Positions 18,001 through 26,004 of a DNA stretch of 42,579 nucleotides are shown one piece after another (the stretch's first letter is position 1; each line of letters begins with the position of its first letter). The position numbers and the translations under genes were made by a program. The stretch is taken from positions 1-42,579 of the forward strand of contig JABDLJ010000020.1 of assembly GCA_013003075.1 (NCBI GenBank), in the 5' to 3' direction. Source of the DNA: Paracoccaceae bacterium (GTDB lineage Bacteria > Pseudomonadota > Alphaproteobacteria > Rhodobacterales > Rhodobacteraceae). The notes below the pieces were generated by a model that was given only the letters and a program-made list of their open reading frames with translations, searched no databases and was not told the DNA's origin.

Positions 18001-19729
18001 CAAGCTTGTCGATTGGATCGATCAGCCACTGGTGGGCGACGACGTGATGGTCGGCGGCGAGGGCAAGGACACCTTCCGGTTCGAAACGCTCATCAACGCC
18101 AAGAAAGACATCATCCTTGAGCATGTGAACGACGATCGCACCATCGACTGGATGGGCGTTGCAGGTGAAAACGACCGCCTGCACGACCACTGGGTCGATC
18201 ATTTCGGCATCGATGTCATCGCCGACTACAACGCCGAAGAAGACACCATCGAGGTCATCGGCCACACCACGCAGGTCAAGGTCGACTACGCCACGATAGA
18301 CACCGATGGCGACGGGATCGACGACGACGCGGTGTCGATCATCACCGCCTATTCCCAGCAGGGCAACAACGGCGGCGCCCATGACGAGGACTACCTTGGC
18401 TATATCGTGGTCCACGGCGACCGGGTCGAGGAGGACGACATCGTCACCGACGCCGGCGTTGCCTATGGCATCGTCGAGACCGTGGACGATCTGCAGGAAG
18501 CGCTTGCGCCCACCGGAGAGACCAAGATCAGCGGCGAAGGCGAAGACGCCATCTTCGGCTATGACACCCGCGATATCGACGGCGATCCGATCGGAAGCGA
18601 TCCCGAAAGTTTCTCATCGAACACCTGGCTGCAGAATGGCGAGGTCGATCTGGCCACGTCCATCCCCTACGGCATGGTGGCGCCCGAGCTTGTGTTCGAA
18701 CATGACGGCGGTACGTTTGACGGCACCAATCCGCTTGAGATTGCGCACGCCGATGCGATGGCGCAGCAAGCCGGAACGCTGGCGTTTTCCTTCACTGCGG
18801 ACGATCCCGGCAACGGATCCGACCAGGCCCTGATCTCGAAAGACCACAGCGGCTACCAGGAAGGCGGCCACCTGACCGCATTCATCAATGCAAACGGGGT
18901 CCTGAAGGTCCGCTTCCAAAGCGAGGAGGAATCGCACTACCTTTACTACGACGACGAGAAGATCCAGGCCGGTGAGACCTACAACGTCGCCTTCTCGTTC
19001 GATGAAGGGCAGATGTCGCTCTACGTCAACGGCCAGCTCGCCGACACCGATCACGGCTTTGAAACCGGGATGCTGGGCAATGCCGAGGACATGGTGCTTG
19101 GCGCATCGACCCGCACACGCGTCGGCGAGGACGACAACCTGCAATGGCCGTTCTCGGGCACCATTGACGACGTGATGATCCTGGATCGCTCGATCAACGA
19201 CATCGAGGCGGTGTTCCTGGCCGAAAACAACGGCTCGCTGGAGGCGCTTGCGCCGCTCTACGGACGCGAGACGCCCGCAGAGGAACCGGCAGAGGAACCG
19301 GCAGAGGAACCAGTCGACGAGCCTGTTAACGAGCCTGCCAACGAGCCGGTAGAACAGCCGACCGACCAGGCAACTGAGGAGCCCACAGAAGAGCCGGCCG
19401 AAGAGCCAACCGAAGAACCCACAGAAGAGCCCACAGAAGAGCCGACCGAACAAGATGAAACACCTCCCGAGACGCAAGGCTCCGACACTGGCCCCGCCAA
19501 TATCCTGTCCAAGCTTTTCGACTTTTTCCTGAGCCTTTTCGGGCTGGGCGGCCGAGGCAAGTCACCGGCTGACGAGACGGAGGACGCCCCGATGAACAGC
19601 GCCTCTGCCGCAGCAGTTGCCGAGCCGGACGTCCTGCTGACTGATCTGCTCCCCGATACGGGTGAGCAGGACGAGGACATCCCGGAAGAGGATGACCGCG
19701 GGGAAGAGGAATTCGACCTCGTGGCATAA
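15074..19729 (+). CDS. Large secreted RTX protein with PA14-like and two repeated RTX/LamG modules
   Basis: This 1551-residue protein has no N-terminal signal peptide and looks like a type I secretion substrate. Domain order: a PA14-like domain at about residues 30-205 ([19 protein letters not shown]); RTX repeats A at 240-298; a conserved block A with HDHWVD...ADYNAEED at 389-409; LamG-like domain A at about 604-843; RTX repeats B at 876-942; block B at 1037-1057; LamG-like domain B at about 1206-1381; a Glu/Pro linker at about 1400-1461; and an acidic C-terminal tail after a short hydrophobic patch ([16 protein letters not shown]). The Ca-binding repeats follow GGxGxDxLx. LamG and PA14 domains suggest carbohydrate or surface binding, so an adhesin is the best guess. 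No ABC/MFP secretion genes are adjacent. The GTG start is set by AGGAGA. Confidence 0.9.
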   Translation: MTDYSSLFDPSNPDTPQTLSPTLVHDPDGYVSSSGTGLIGSVYVPGMSIWSIGTLRNIIANTDEPELIFTASEIAYGGTRSDTTVTQFLGDDAASLSGDGDVYEMGPSGLSLSGFIYIPPGVHEIKVISDDGFSLDLGGEAFSAYEGTRAVDATARVAEFEGGLYEIDLLYFDAGGKMAVSLEIDGLPVDQSAFYKTVGDFQNPEDGVPLIPADEYHPGFFLGEQSLETPIDGTGTAARDEIDGNANDDHILGLGGDDTLNGGYGDDILEGGDGDDTLDGGRGSDVLMGGAGNDTLIARSDAGEQRIGQLAVDQQTREDPDGEVNPETEKLFAYDNQPLVGDDVLIGGEGEDTFLIAPQINAKLDIIQKHIQADGTINWAGVAGENNELHDHWVDSFGIDIIADYNAEEDKIAVIGHTANVYVEHADVMGDEALESIVTVVSKQHGGGGAHDNDLIGQIIVHGDLVNKEDIQTDANVTYGIVEDYADIAEALNPMGETKLSEVDGQTIKGYDTRSPATQDGVADSGPATNNLGAITGDPAAFFENANFTEDMLVTPEHDDGPELTRDPFEQLGTTDVAGETITGTNSANTIDQSQTDAPQGLPGAIGYWSFADGTDGTYGDLRGESPSIKTYELYENQANLRTGDTTAGPDGTGGSALYFDGDDDFAYLQHDPSFEITQGTIAMWVRPDDLGNKSMFLTKDHSGRVDGGHFRLGHTNDGRLFLRMAEGDGGSNKAWISDTGFLAEGEWAHIAVSFTDEGVSVYVDGDEIQAGEWKSVEGDVSSPNVYTEAYILQNEEPWVLGADQYKAELNDTAQEFALDNEDLRNAFEGAIADVGIWGGYTADDALSREQILDLIENGPGDALTNPSGPMAMEAGDDIIDGAGGNDTIDGGAGDDEIFGGSGADNLQGGYGDDLLNGGAGNDELDGGRGSDMLIGGSGDDVLVSRSDVGEERIGQLVLGEPSREFPDPAVDPDYLKLVDWIDQPLVGDDVMVGGEGKDTFRFETLINAKKDIILEHVNDDRTIDWMGVAGENDRLHDHWVDHFGIDVIADYNAEEDTIEVIGHTTQVKVDYATIDTDGDGIDDDAVSIITAYSQQGNNGGAHDEDYLGYIVVHGDRVEEDDIVTDAGVAYGIVETVDDLQEALAPTGETKISGEGEDAIFGYDTRDIDGDPIGSDPESFSSNTWLQNGEVDLATSIPYGMVAPELVFEHDGGTFDGTNPLEIAHADAMAQQAGTLAFSFTADDPGNGSDQALISKDHSGYQEGGHLTAFINANGVLKVRFQSEEESHYLYYDDEKIQAGETYNVAFSFDEGQMSLYVNGQLADTDHGFETGMLGNAEDMVLGASTRTRVGEDDNLQWPFSGTIDDVMILDRSINDIEAVFLAENNGSLEALAPLYGRETPAEEPAEEPAEEPVDEPVNEPANEPVEQPTDQATEEPTEEPAEEPTEEPTEEPTEEPTEQDETPPETQGSDTGPANILSKLFDFFLSLFGLGGRGKSPADETEDAPMNSASAAAVAEPDVLLTDLLPDTGEQDEDIPEEDDRGEEEFDLVA
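15791..15965 (+). repeat. RTX nonapeptide repeat block A
   Basis: Tandem 27-base units encode GGxGxDxLx repeats ([36 protein letters not shown]), the calcium-binding beta-roll motif. The block is followed by the same RSDxGExRIGQL sequence as block B. Confidence 0.88.
17699..17899 (+). repeat. RTX nonapeptide repeat block B
   Basis: Tandem units encode [45 protein letters not shown] and GGSGDDVLV. Together with the 3' flank this is a second copy of block A and its flank, about 1.9 kb downstream. Confidence 0.88.
19273..19455 (+). repeat. 12-base tandem repeat encoding a Glu/Pro linker
   Basis: Roughly fifteen 12-base units encode EEPx tetrapeptides ([16 protein letters not shown]). The nearly identical copies at each end point to slippage expansion. 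The segment probably forms an extended spacer between LamG domain B and the secretion tail. Confidence 0.85.
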
Positions 19730-19736
19730 AAAACGG

Positions 19737-19777
19737 GGCGCCGTCTTCCCCAAGTCTTACCCCGGGCGGCGTCTTTT
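19737..19777 (+). terminator. Possible first terminator after the RTX gene
   Basis: A 7-bp stem with one wobble (GGCGCCG/CGGCGTC, 19737-19743 with 19767-19773), a long 23-base loop and TTTT follow the stop. The long loop makes it weaker than the hairpin at 19813. Confidence 0.45.
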
Positions 19778-19812
19778 CTACCACGGCATTCATTAAGCAA
19801 TCGCCGACACCT

Positions 19813-19848
19813 AAAGCCCCGCCTGCGTACTAAGGCGGGGCTTTTTTT
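19813..19848 (+). terminator. Strong rho-independent terminator downstream of the RTX gene
   Basis: A perfect 11-bp stem (AAAGCCCCGCC/GGCGGGGCTTT, 19813-19823 with 19834-19844), a 10-base loop and a run of seven T (19842-19848). Confidence 0.92.
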
Positions 19849-19958
19849 GCCCGATCTGGTCTGCGCTGGTCGGCTGGTGCCGCGGTCGCCCCTGCGCTTC
19901 AGCATGCGCGCCCGATCTGCGATTGCGTTTGCCCGCGGTTCGGGCGCAAGGTCGGGGC

Positions 19959-20903
19959 ATGGGCACGGCACTTACAAAGCGCGACTACAAAGAGCGCATC
20001 GACGCCGAGATATGGACGTTTATCAACAAGACCAACGCGTTTTATCCACCCGATACCGCCAGCTATCCCATTGCCGATCAGCGGCGCATCTATAACGAGC
20101 TGTGCCGCACTTTTCGGGCGCCGTTTCCGGCTGGCGTCCGGCGGACCGACACCGGGTTCGGCGGCGTGCCGTGCCGGACTTACTCGGCCGGCACCCCCAC
20201 CGGCACGCTTGTGTATTTCCACGGCGGCGGATTTGTCGTCGGCGATCTTGAAAGCCACGACGATACCTGCGCCGAACTTTGCGGCGCCACCGGTCTGTTC
20301 GTGATCTCGGTGGATTACCGGCTTGCGCCCGAACATGTGCACCCGGCGGCGTTTGAGGACGCGCTGGCAGCGACAGAAGCCGCAGGTGCGCTTGCAGGGC
20401 CGCTTCTTTTAGCCGGTGACAGCGCTGGCGGCACGCTGGCCGCCGCGGTGTCGCACGCCCTGCGCGGCTCCGCCACGGCTATCGCGGGGCAGGTGCTGAT
20501 CTATCCGGGCCTGGGTGATCTGAGATCCGATGGCAGTTACGCCCGCCACGCCGAAGCGCCCCTGCTGACCCGAAGCGATCTGGAGTTCTACCGCTCGGTC
20601 CGGTTTGCCGGCAGCGGCGCGCGCCTTTCGGATCCAACCGCCTTTCCGCTGCAGGATAGCACCTGGGACCACCTGCCCCCGACCCTGATCGTAACGGCAG
20701 AGTGCGATCCGCTGTCCGATGACGGCAAGCACTACTGCAACAGGTTACGCGCAGCCGCAGGACGCGCGCACTGGGTGGAAGAGGCGGGACTGGTGCATAG
20801 CTATCTGCGCGCGCGTCACATGTCGGCGCGCGCCCGCGCCAGCTTTGCCAGGATCATCGCGGCGCTGAACGCCTTCCGGCAGCACGAATGGCCTTACGGC
20901 TGA
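19959..20903 (+). CDS. Alpha/beta hydrolase, hormone-sensitive lipase family (esterase)
   Basis: This 314-residue cytoplasmic hydrolase belongs to the HSL (family IV, alpha/beta hydrolase fold-3) group. It shows the oxyanion motif HGGGF at residues 88-92, the nucleophile elbow GDSAGG with Ser155, the acid Asp250 in ECDPLSDD, and His280 in LVHSYL, so the catalytic triad is complete. The ATG at 19959 gives the normal N-terminal cap (TKRDYKERIDAEIWTF) and has AAGG upstream; the longer frame from 19923 adds only basic residues. It is convergent with ABC transporter B, six bases between stops. Such enzymes cleave short acyl esters or acetylated metabolites; the substrate is not evident. The neighbouring transporter may supply it, but this is inference. 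Confidence 0.9.
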   Translation: MGTALTKRDYKERIDAEIWTFINKTNAFYPPDTASYPIADQRRIYNELCRTFRAPFPAGVRRTDTGFGGVPCRTYSAGTPTGTLVYFHGGGFVVGDLESHDDTCAELCGATGLFVISVDYRLAPEHVHPAAFEDALAATEAAGALAGPLLLAGDSAGGTLAAAVSHALRGSATAIAGQVLIYPGLGDLRSDGSYARHAEAPLLTRSDLEFYRSVRFAGSGARLSDPTAFPLQDSTWDHLPPTLIVTAECDPLSDDGKHYCNRLRAAAGRAHWVEEAGLVHSYLRARHMSARARASFARIIAALNAFRQHEWPYG

Positions 20904-20909
20904 AGCGCT

Positions 20910-22547
20910 TCAGTGACCGGCGCTCTCCATGCGGCGGCTTTCCTGGACCTCTTCCAACCACCCCAGTTTCATCTCCGGCACCGATGACAAAAGAAGGTCC
21001 GTATAGGCATCAAACGGCGGCGCAAGCACCTGCGATTTCGGCCCGTAGCGCACCACGTTCCCCTGGTACATGACGGCTATCGAGTCCGCGATCGCCTTCA
21101 CCGTTGCCAGATCGTGCGTGATGAAAAGGTAGGCCACGCCCTGACGTTTCTGCAGATCCAGAAGCAGCTTCAGGATACCGTCGGCCACCAGCGGATCGAG
21201 CGCCGAGGTAACCTCGTCGCAGATGATCATCTTGGGATCGGCCGCCAGCGCACGCGCGATGCAGACCCGCTGTTTCTGGCCGCCCGACAGCTCGGCCGGG
21301 TAGCGGTCGATGAAACCCTCGCCCATCTCGATATCGTCGAGAAGTTCTTGCAATCGCTTGCGTTTAGCAGCGCCGCGCAGGCCGAAATAGAACTCCAGGG
21401 GGCGGCCGATGATGGTGCCCACCGTATGGCGCGGGTTCATTGCAACGTCTGCCATCTGGTAGATCATCTGCAACTCGCGCAGATCCTCCTTGCTGCGATG
21501 CGCCAGCGCCGCAGACAGGCTGCGGCCATCGAAACGGATCTCGCCGGCAGAGGGCGGCAAGAGCCCGGTGATCACCCGTGCAAGCGTCGACTTGCCCGAT
21601 CCGCTTTCGCCCACGACGGCCAGCGTCTGCCCCGGCAGCAGTTTGACTGAAATATCTCCGAGGACATCGGCGTCGGTGCCGGGATAACGCGCGGTCACCG
21701 CGTCCACCTCCATCACCGGCTGTCCCTCGTCGGGCTTTTCGGTATGATCGATAGAGCGCACTGACACCAGAGCCTGCGTATACTCCTCTTGCGGCGCCTC
21801 GATGATCTGGCTCACGGTGCCATATTCGACCATTTCCCCATGCCGCAGCACCATGATGTCGTCCGACACCTGCGCCACCACCGCAAGGTCATGGGTGATG
21901 TAAAGCGCCGCGACACCGGTTTCCCGGATCGCATCCTTGATCGCGGCCAGCACGTCGATCTGGGTGGTCACATCCAGCGCCGTCGTCGGTTCGTCGAAGA
22001 CGACAAGCGCCGGCTCGGGGCAAAGCGCCATCGCTGTCATGACACGCTGCAACTGGCCGCCGGACACCTGGTGCGGGTAGCGATCGCCAATGTGTTCAGG
22101 GTCGGGAAGGCCCAGCTTGGCAAACATCTTGACCGCGCGCGCCTCGGCCTCGTGCCGCGAGCATATCCCGTGCTTCAGCGTGGCCTCGATCACCTGTTCC
22201 ATCAGCTTCTTGGCGGGGTTGAACGCCGCGGCCGCCGATTGCGCGACATAGGTTACCTCGCGCCCGCGCACGCCGCGCAGATCCTTCGGACCGGCCGCCA
22301 GCACGTCCTTGCCGTTCAGCCAGACCTCACCGCCGGTCAGGCGCACGCCGCCGCGGCCATAGGCCATCGCTGCCAAGCCTATGGTCGATTTGCCCGCGCC
22401 GCTTTCGCCGATCAGGCCCAGCACCTTGCCGCGCTCAAGCTGTACCGACACGCCGTGCACGATCGTGATGTCATGCGGTGGCTCACCCGGCGGATAGACC
22501 GTGGCCTCGATCTTCAGATCCTTGATATCAAGCAGTATGTCAGCCAC
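20910..22547 (-). CDS. Fused dual-ATPase of peptide-type ABC transporter B (DppD-DppF-like)
   Basis: This 545-residue protein has two ABC ATPase domains. Domain 1 shows GESGAGKST near residue 46, signature VSGGQLQR and Walker B LVVFDEPT. Domain 2 shows GESGSGKST near residue 312, signature LSGGQKQR and Walker B MIICDEVT. The two transporter ATPases of this window differ widely in sequence, so this is not a recent local duplication. The GTG start at 22547 lies inside the end of the permease gene (8-base overlap) and has AAGGAGG five bases upstream. It is the last gene of the CocE/ABC operon. Confidence 0.93.
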   Translation of the reverse strand: MADILLDIKDLKIEATVYPPGEPPHDITIVHGVSVQLERGKVLGLIGESGAGKSTIGLAAMAYGRGGVRLTGGEVWLNGKDVLAAGPKDLRGVRGREVTYVAQSAAAAFNPAKKLMEQVIEATLKHGICSRHEAEARAVKMFAKLGLPDPEHIGDRYPHQVSGGQLQRVMTAMALCPEPALVVFDEPTTALDVTTQIDVLAAIKDAIRETGVAALYITHDLAVVAQVSDDIMVLRHGEMVEYGTVSQIIEAPQEEYTQALVSVRSIDHTEKPDEGQPVMEVDAVTARYPGTDADVLGDISVKLLPGQTLAVVGESGSGKSTLARVITGLLPPSAGEIRFDGRSLSAALAHRSKEDLRELQMIYQMADVAMNPRHTVGTIIGRPLEFYFGLRGAAKRKRLQELLDDIEMGEGFIDRYPAELSGGQKQRVCIARALAADPKMIICDEVTSALDPLVADGILKLLLDLQKRQGVAYLFITHDLATVKAIADSIAVMYQGNVVRYGPKSQVLAPPFDAYTDLLLSSVPEMKLGWLEEVQESRRMESAGH

Positions 22548-23358
22548 CGCGGCCTCCTTTCAGACTGGTGGTCCGCGTCAGGATCCAGTCCGCCACAAGG
22601 TTGACCGAGATCGCCAGCGTTGCGATTGCGAGGGCCGGGATCAGCGCTGCCGGAATGCCGTAGACGATGCCATCCTTGTTCTCCTTCACAATCCCGCCCC
22701 AGTCGGCGAGCGGCGGCTGCACGCCAAGCCCCAGGAACGAAAGCGTCGAGATGAAGAGCACCATGAAGATGAAACGCAGGCCCATCTCGGCGACCAGCGG
22801 CGACAGCGCGTTGGGCAGGATCTCGCGGAAGATGATCCACATCCGGCCTTCGCCGCGCAGCCGCGCCGCCTCGACATAATCCATTACCGTGATATCCACC
22901 GCCACGGCCCGCGACAGGCGGAATACCCGCGTTGCATCAAGAAGCCCCATCACCAGGATCAGCACCAGCAGCGTCACCGGCATCACCGACAGCACCACAA
23001 GCGCAAAAATCAGCGACGGGATCGACATGATCAGATCGACGAAGCGTGACAGAACCTGATCGACCCAACCGCCGATCACGGCTGCGGAAAAGCCCAGCAC
23101 CGATCCGGTGAAGAAGCTCAGAAGCGTCGCCGCCGTGGCGATCGCGATCGTGGTCTGGCCGCCATAGATCATGCGGCTCAGCAGATCGCGCCCGATGCTG
23201 TCGGTTCCAAGCCAGAATTCCGACGAGGCGGGCTCCCAGACGTCTCCGGCGACTTCGGCCATGCCATAGGGCGCGATCCAGTCGGCGAAGATCGCCACGA
23301 GGAAATAGACCGCGGTGAAAAAGAGTCCGATGAGCGCGGATAGAGGAATGCGCATCAT
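22540..23358 (-). CDS. ABC transporter B permease, DppC/OppC-like
   Basis: This 272-residue inner-membrane permease has the OppC layout: an N-terminal helix (about residues 7-29), the periplasmic motif LGTDSIGRDLLSRMIYGGQT and five further helices. The EAA-like loop reads AARLRGEGRMWIIFREILPN, and the C terminus contains LVADWILTR. Two adjacent ATG codons (23358 and 23355) can start it; the first overlaps the preceding permease's TGA. With the upstream permease it forms the membrane pore of transporter B. Substrate unknown. Confidence 0.92.
   Translation of the reverse strand: MMRIPLSALIGLFFTAVYFLVAIFADWIAPYGMAEVAGDVWEPASSEFWLGTDSIGRDLLSRMIYGGQTTIAIATAATLLSFFTGSVLGFSAAVIGGWVDQVLSRFVDLIMSIPSLIFALVVLSVMPVTLLVLILVMGLLDATRVFRLSRAVAVDITVMDYVEAARLRGEGRMWIIFREILPNALSPLVAEMGLRFIFMVLFISTLSFLGLGVQPPLADWGGIVKENKDGIVYGIPAALIPALAIATLAISVNLVADWILTRTTSLKGGRGG
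22553..22559 (-). promoter_or_regulatory. Ribosome binding site for the GTG start of the transporter B ATPase
   Basis: AAGGAGG on the minus strand lies five bases before the GTG at 22547, inside the end of the permease coding sequence, and supports this non-ATG start. Confidence 0.7.
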
Positions 23359-24311
23359 TTGGGATGCCTCAGCCGCGGGTTGGCGAGGATCGAGATGACA
23401 TCCGCAAGCATGTTCAGCCCGATATAGACCGCCGCGAAGACAAGCCCGCAGGCCTGCACCACAGGCACATCGCGTTTAGAGACATGATCGACAAGGTATT
23501 GCCCCATGCCGGGATAGACGAAGACCACCTCGACGACGACGACACCCACCACAAGGTAGGCCAGGTTCAGCATCACCACGTTGACGACCGGAGAGATGGC
23601 GTTCGGAAAGGCATGCCGCGCGATGATGAGAAAGGGTCGCAGCCCCTTCAACTCGGCGGTTTCGATATAGGCCGACTGCATGACGTTCAGGATCGCCGCC
23701 CGCGTCATCCGCATCATGTGCCCCAGGACGACCAGCACCAGCACGATGACCGGAAGCGCGATCGCCTGCAACTTCTCGCCCAGGCTCATGCTGTCGTAGA
23801 TGGTCGAGACCGACGGGAAGACCCGCCACTGCACCGCCAGGATGAACATGACAATGTAGCCCAGAAGAAACTCCGGCACCGATACCGTAGCGAGTGTCGC
23901 GCCGGAGACCACCTTGTCGGGCCACCTGCCCTGGTAGCGCACGGCGATGAGGCCCAAGAGGATCGCAAGCGGCACCGAAACGATCGCCGCCCAGAACGCC
24001 AGGAACAGCGTGTTCCCAAGACGCTGGCCCATCGATGTCGCGATGTCCTGGCCGTTGGTCAGCGCCGTGCCAAGATCACCCTGAAGCGCGCCGCCAAGCC
24101 AGGCGAAATAACGGCTGATGGCCGGCTCATTCAGCCCAAGTTCTTCGCGCAGGTTGGCCAGAGCGACGGGCGTCGCCCCCTGCCCCAGAATCGATTGTGC
24201 GACATCTCCGGGCAGGATCTCGGTTCCCGAGAAAATCAGGATCGAGGCGGCAAAAAGCAGGACGAGGCCCAGCGCGATCCGCTGGGCCAGAAGTCTTAAG
24301 ACAGGATGCAC
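23355..24311 (-). CDS. ABC transporter B permease, DppB/OppB-like
   Basis: This 318-residue permease shows the DppB pattern: N-terminal helix (LLAQRIALGLVLLFAASIL), the periplasmic EILPGDVAQSILGQGATP stretch with LREELGLNEPAISRYFAWL, then GDLGTAL, followed by five helices. The loop ETAELKGLRPFLIIARHAFPN is the ATPase-contacting site, and the C terminus reads ILANPRLRHPK. It starts with GTG at 24311, ten bases after the binding-protein stop, and its own stop overlaps the next permease start. Confidence 0.92.
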   Translation of the reverse strand: MHPVLRLLAQRIALGLVLLFAASILIFSGTEILPGDVAQSILGQGATPVALANLREELGLNEPAISRYFAWLGGALQGDLGTALTNGQDIATSMGQRLGNTLFLAFWAAIVSVPLAILLGLIAVRYQGRWPDKVVSGATLATVSVPEFLLGYIVMFILAVQWRVFPSVSTIYDSMSLGEKLQAIALPVIVLVLVVLGHMMRMTRAAILNVMQSAYIETAELKGLRPFLIIARHAFPNAISPVVNVVMLNLAYLVVGVVVVEVVFVYPGMGQYLVDHVSKRDVPVVQACGLVFAAVYIGLNMLADVISILANPRLRHPK

Positions 24312-24321
24312 GCGCTTGTAC

Positions 24322-25908
24322 CTATGCGATCCAGGTCTTGGTCATTGCGGTGCCCGCCATCATCTCGTGGCCGCCATTCGCTTCCCAGCCTTGCACGTCG
24401 TCAGAGACGGCCTCGACGAAGTCGTTGAACATCGGGCAGATCAGGCCACCCTCGTTGTGCAGCAGGGATGCGGCTTCTGCGTAGATGCCCTTGCGCTTTG
24501 CGGTGTCCAGTTCCGCCCTCGCCGACAACACAAGGTTGTCGAACTGATCGTTGAAGAAGCGGGTGTCGTTCCAATCCGCCGTCGAGAGGTAAGCGGTGGA
24601 ATACATCTGGTCCTGCACCGGGCGTCCGCCCCAGTAGGAGGCACAGAAGGGCTGCACGTTCCAGACCTCAGACCAGTAGCCATCATTGGGTTCGCGCTTG
24701 ATTTCAAGCGGGATACCGGCCGCGGTGGCTGTCTGCTGAAACAGCGCCGCCGCATCCACCGCACCCGGGAAGGCGCCATCGGCCACCCGCATGATGATCG
24801 GGCTGCCGTCGTGGCCCGACTTCCTGTAGTGCTCAGCGGCCTTGTCGGGATCATAAGCCCGCTGTTCAATGTGGTCGCTGAATAGCGGATAGGCCGAGTT
24901 GATCGGGATGTCATTGCCGATCGAGCCATAGCCCTGAAGGATCTTGTCCACCAATTCATCACGGTCGATCGCATATTTTAGCGCCAGTCGCAGGTCGTTG
25001 TTGTCGAAAGGCGCCGTGTTGCAGTGCATGATGAAGACGTAGTGGCCACGCCCCGAGACGTTCTTGACCGACAGGCCCGGAGCGCGATCGAGCAAGCGGG
25101 CCACCTTCGGGTCAACCCGGTTCGCCATATGGACCTGGCCCGACTGCGCAGCCGCCATGCGCGCGGTCGCATCGTTGATCACTAGAAGCTCGACACCGTC
25201 ATAGTGACCGCGGCTATCGTCCCAGTAATTGGCATGTTTTTCAAGCGTATAGCGGACGCCTGCCTCGTTTTGCAGAACCTTGTACGCACCTGCGCCGATG
25301 CCCGCATCGGGATCGTCCATTCCGCCCCCGGGCTGTATCATCAGGTGATAGTCCGCCATCAGGTATGGCAAGTCAGCATTGGGCGTATTCAGTGTAACGG
25401 CAACGTAATCGCCGTCGACCCTCATCGCTTCGATGCCTTCCATGATGCCCAGCGCGCCCGACTGCGATTCTTCGTTCGAATGGCGCTGCAGCGTCGCCAG
25501 AACATCGTCCGGCGTCAGGGTCTTGCCGTCGTGAAACTCTACGCCCTTGCGGATCTGGAACATCCAGGTCATGGCATCGGCCGAGCTTTCCACCGCTTCC
25601 GCAACGCGCATTGCAAGTCCGCCGTCGGCCTCCACCTCGACAAGGGTTTCGCCAAAGCTGTGCAGCAGGTTGAATGTCGCGGGGTTGGTGGCGAGGCCGG
25701 GATCGAGGCTGTCCGTGCTCTGGCCCCCGCCGATCCCCATCTTCAACGTACCGCCCTTGACCGGCCCTTCGGCGCGAACGGCACTGGCCAGCATCGTGTT
25801 GGCAAGCCCGGCGCCGATACCCAGCGCGGCGGCGCGGCCCATGAAAGCGCGGCGGCTGTGCTTGCGTTGCGCTGTGTGCTTCAAGAGGTACTTGAGCTCA
25901 TCATTCAT
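24322..25908 (-). CDS. Extracellular solute-binding protein, family 5, of ABC transporter B, with Tat signal
   Basis: This 528-residue binding protein has a twin-arginine signal (SRRAFMGRAAALGIG near residues 18-32, cleavage near AVRA|EG), so it is probably exported folded. The mature part has family 5 landmarks: STDSLDPGLATNP, IRKGVEFHDGKTLTPDDV, LRLALKYAIDRDEL and a late GGLICPMFNDFVEAV. The ATG at 25908 follows GGGAGAC. It is second in the operon after the CocE/NonD hydrolase and before its permeases, and it differs from binding protein A, which has a Sec signal. The hydrolase in the same operon suggests that the ligand is an amide, ester or peptide-like compound, but this is inference. 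Confidence 0.93.
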   Translation of the reverse strand: MNDELKYLLKHTAQRKHSRRAFMGRAAALGIGAGLANTMLASAVRAEGPVKGGTLKMGIGGGQSTDSLDPGLATNPATFNLLHSFGETLVEVEADGGLAMRVAEAVESSADAMTWMFQIRKGVEFHDGKTLTPDDVLATLQRHSNEESQSGALGIMEGIEAMRVDGDYVAVTLNTPNADLPYLMADYHLMIQPGGGMDDPDAGIGAGAYKVLQNEAGVRYTLEKHANYWDDSRGHYDGVELLVINDATARMAAAQSGQVHMANRVDPKVARLLDRAPGLSVKNVSGRGHYVFIMHCNTAPFDNNDLRLALKYAIDRDELVDKILQGYGSIGNDIPINSAYPLFSDHIEQRAYDPDKAAEHYRKSGHDGSPIIMRVADGAFPGAVDAAALFQQTATAAGIPLEIKREPNDGYWSEVWNVQPFCASYWGGRPVQDQMYSTAYLSTADWNDTRFFNDQFDNLVLSARAELDTAKRKGIYAEAASLLHNEGGLICPMFNDFVEAVSDDVQGWEANGGHEMMAGTAMTKTWIA

Positions 25909-26004
25909 CTTTTCGTCTCCCTGTCTTTTGGATTTTTTGATTGTGGCCAGCTTAGCCCGCCAAAATCTGATCGGCTATCGCTTTCTTTGCGGGAGTTCCG
26001 CGCA

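Noticed and set aside
15878-18415. 845-codon open frame on the minus strand under the RTX gene
   Set aside because: It is a shadow caused by GC-rich, repeat-rich codons of the RTX protein; the translation has no family features.
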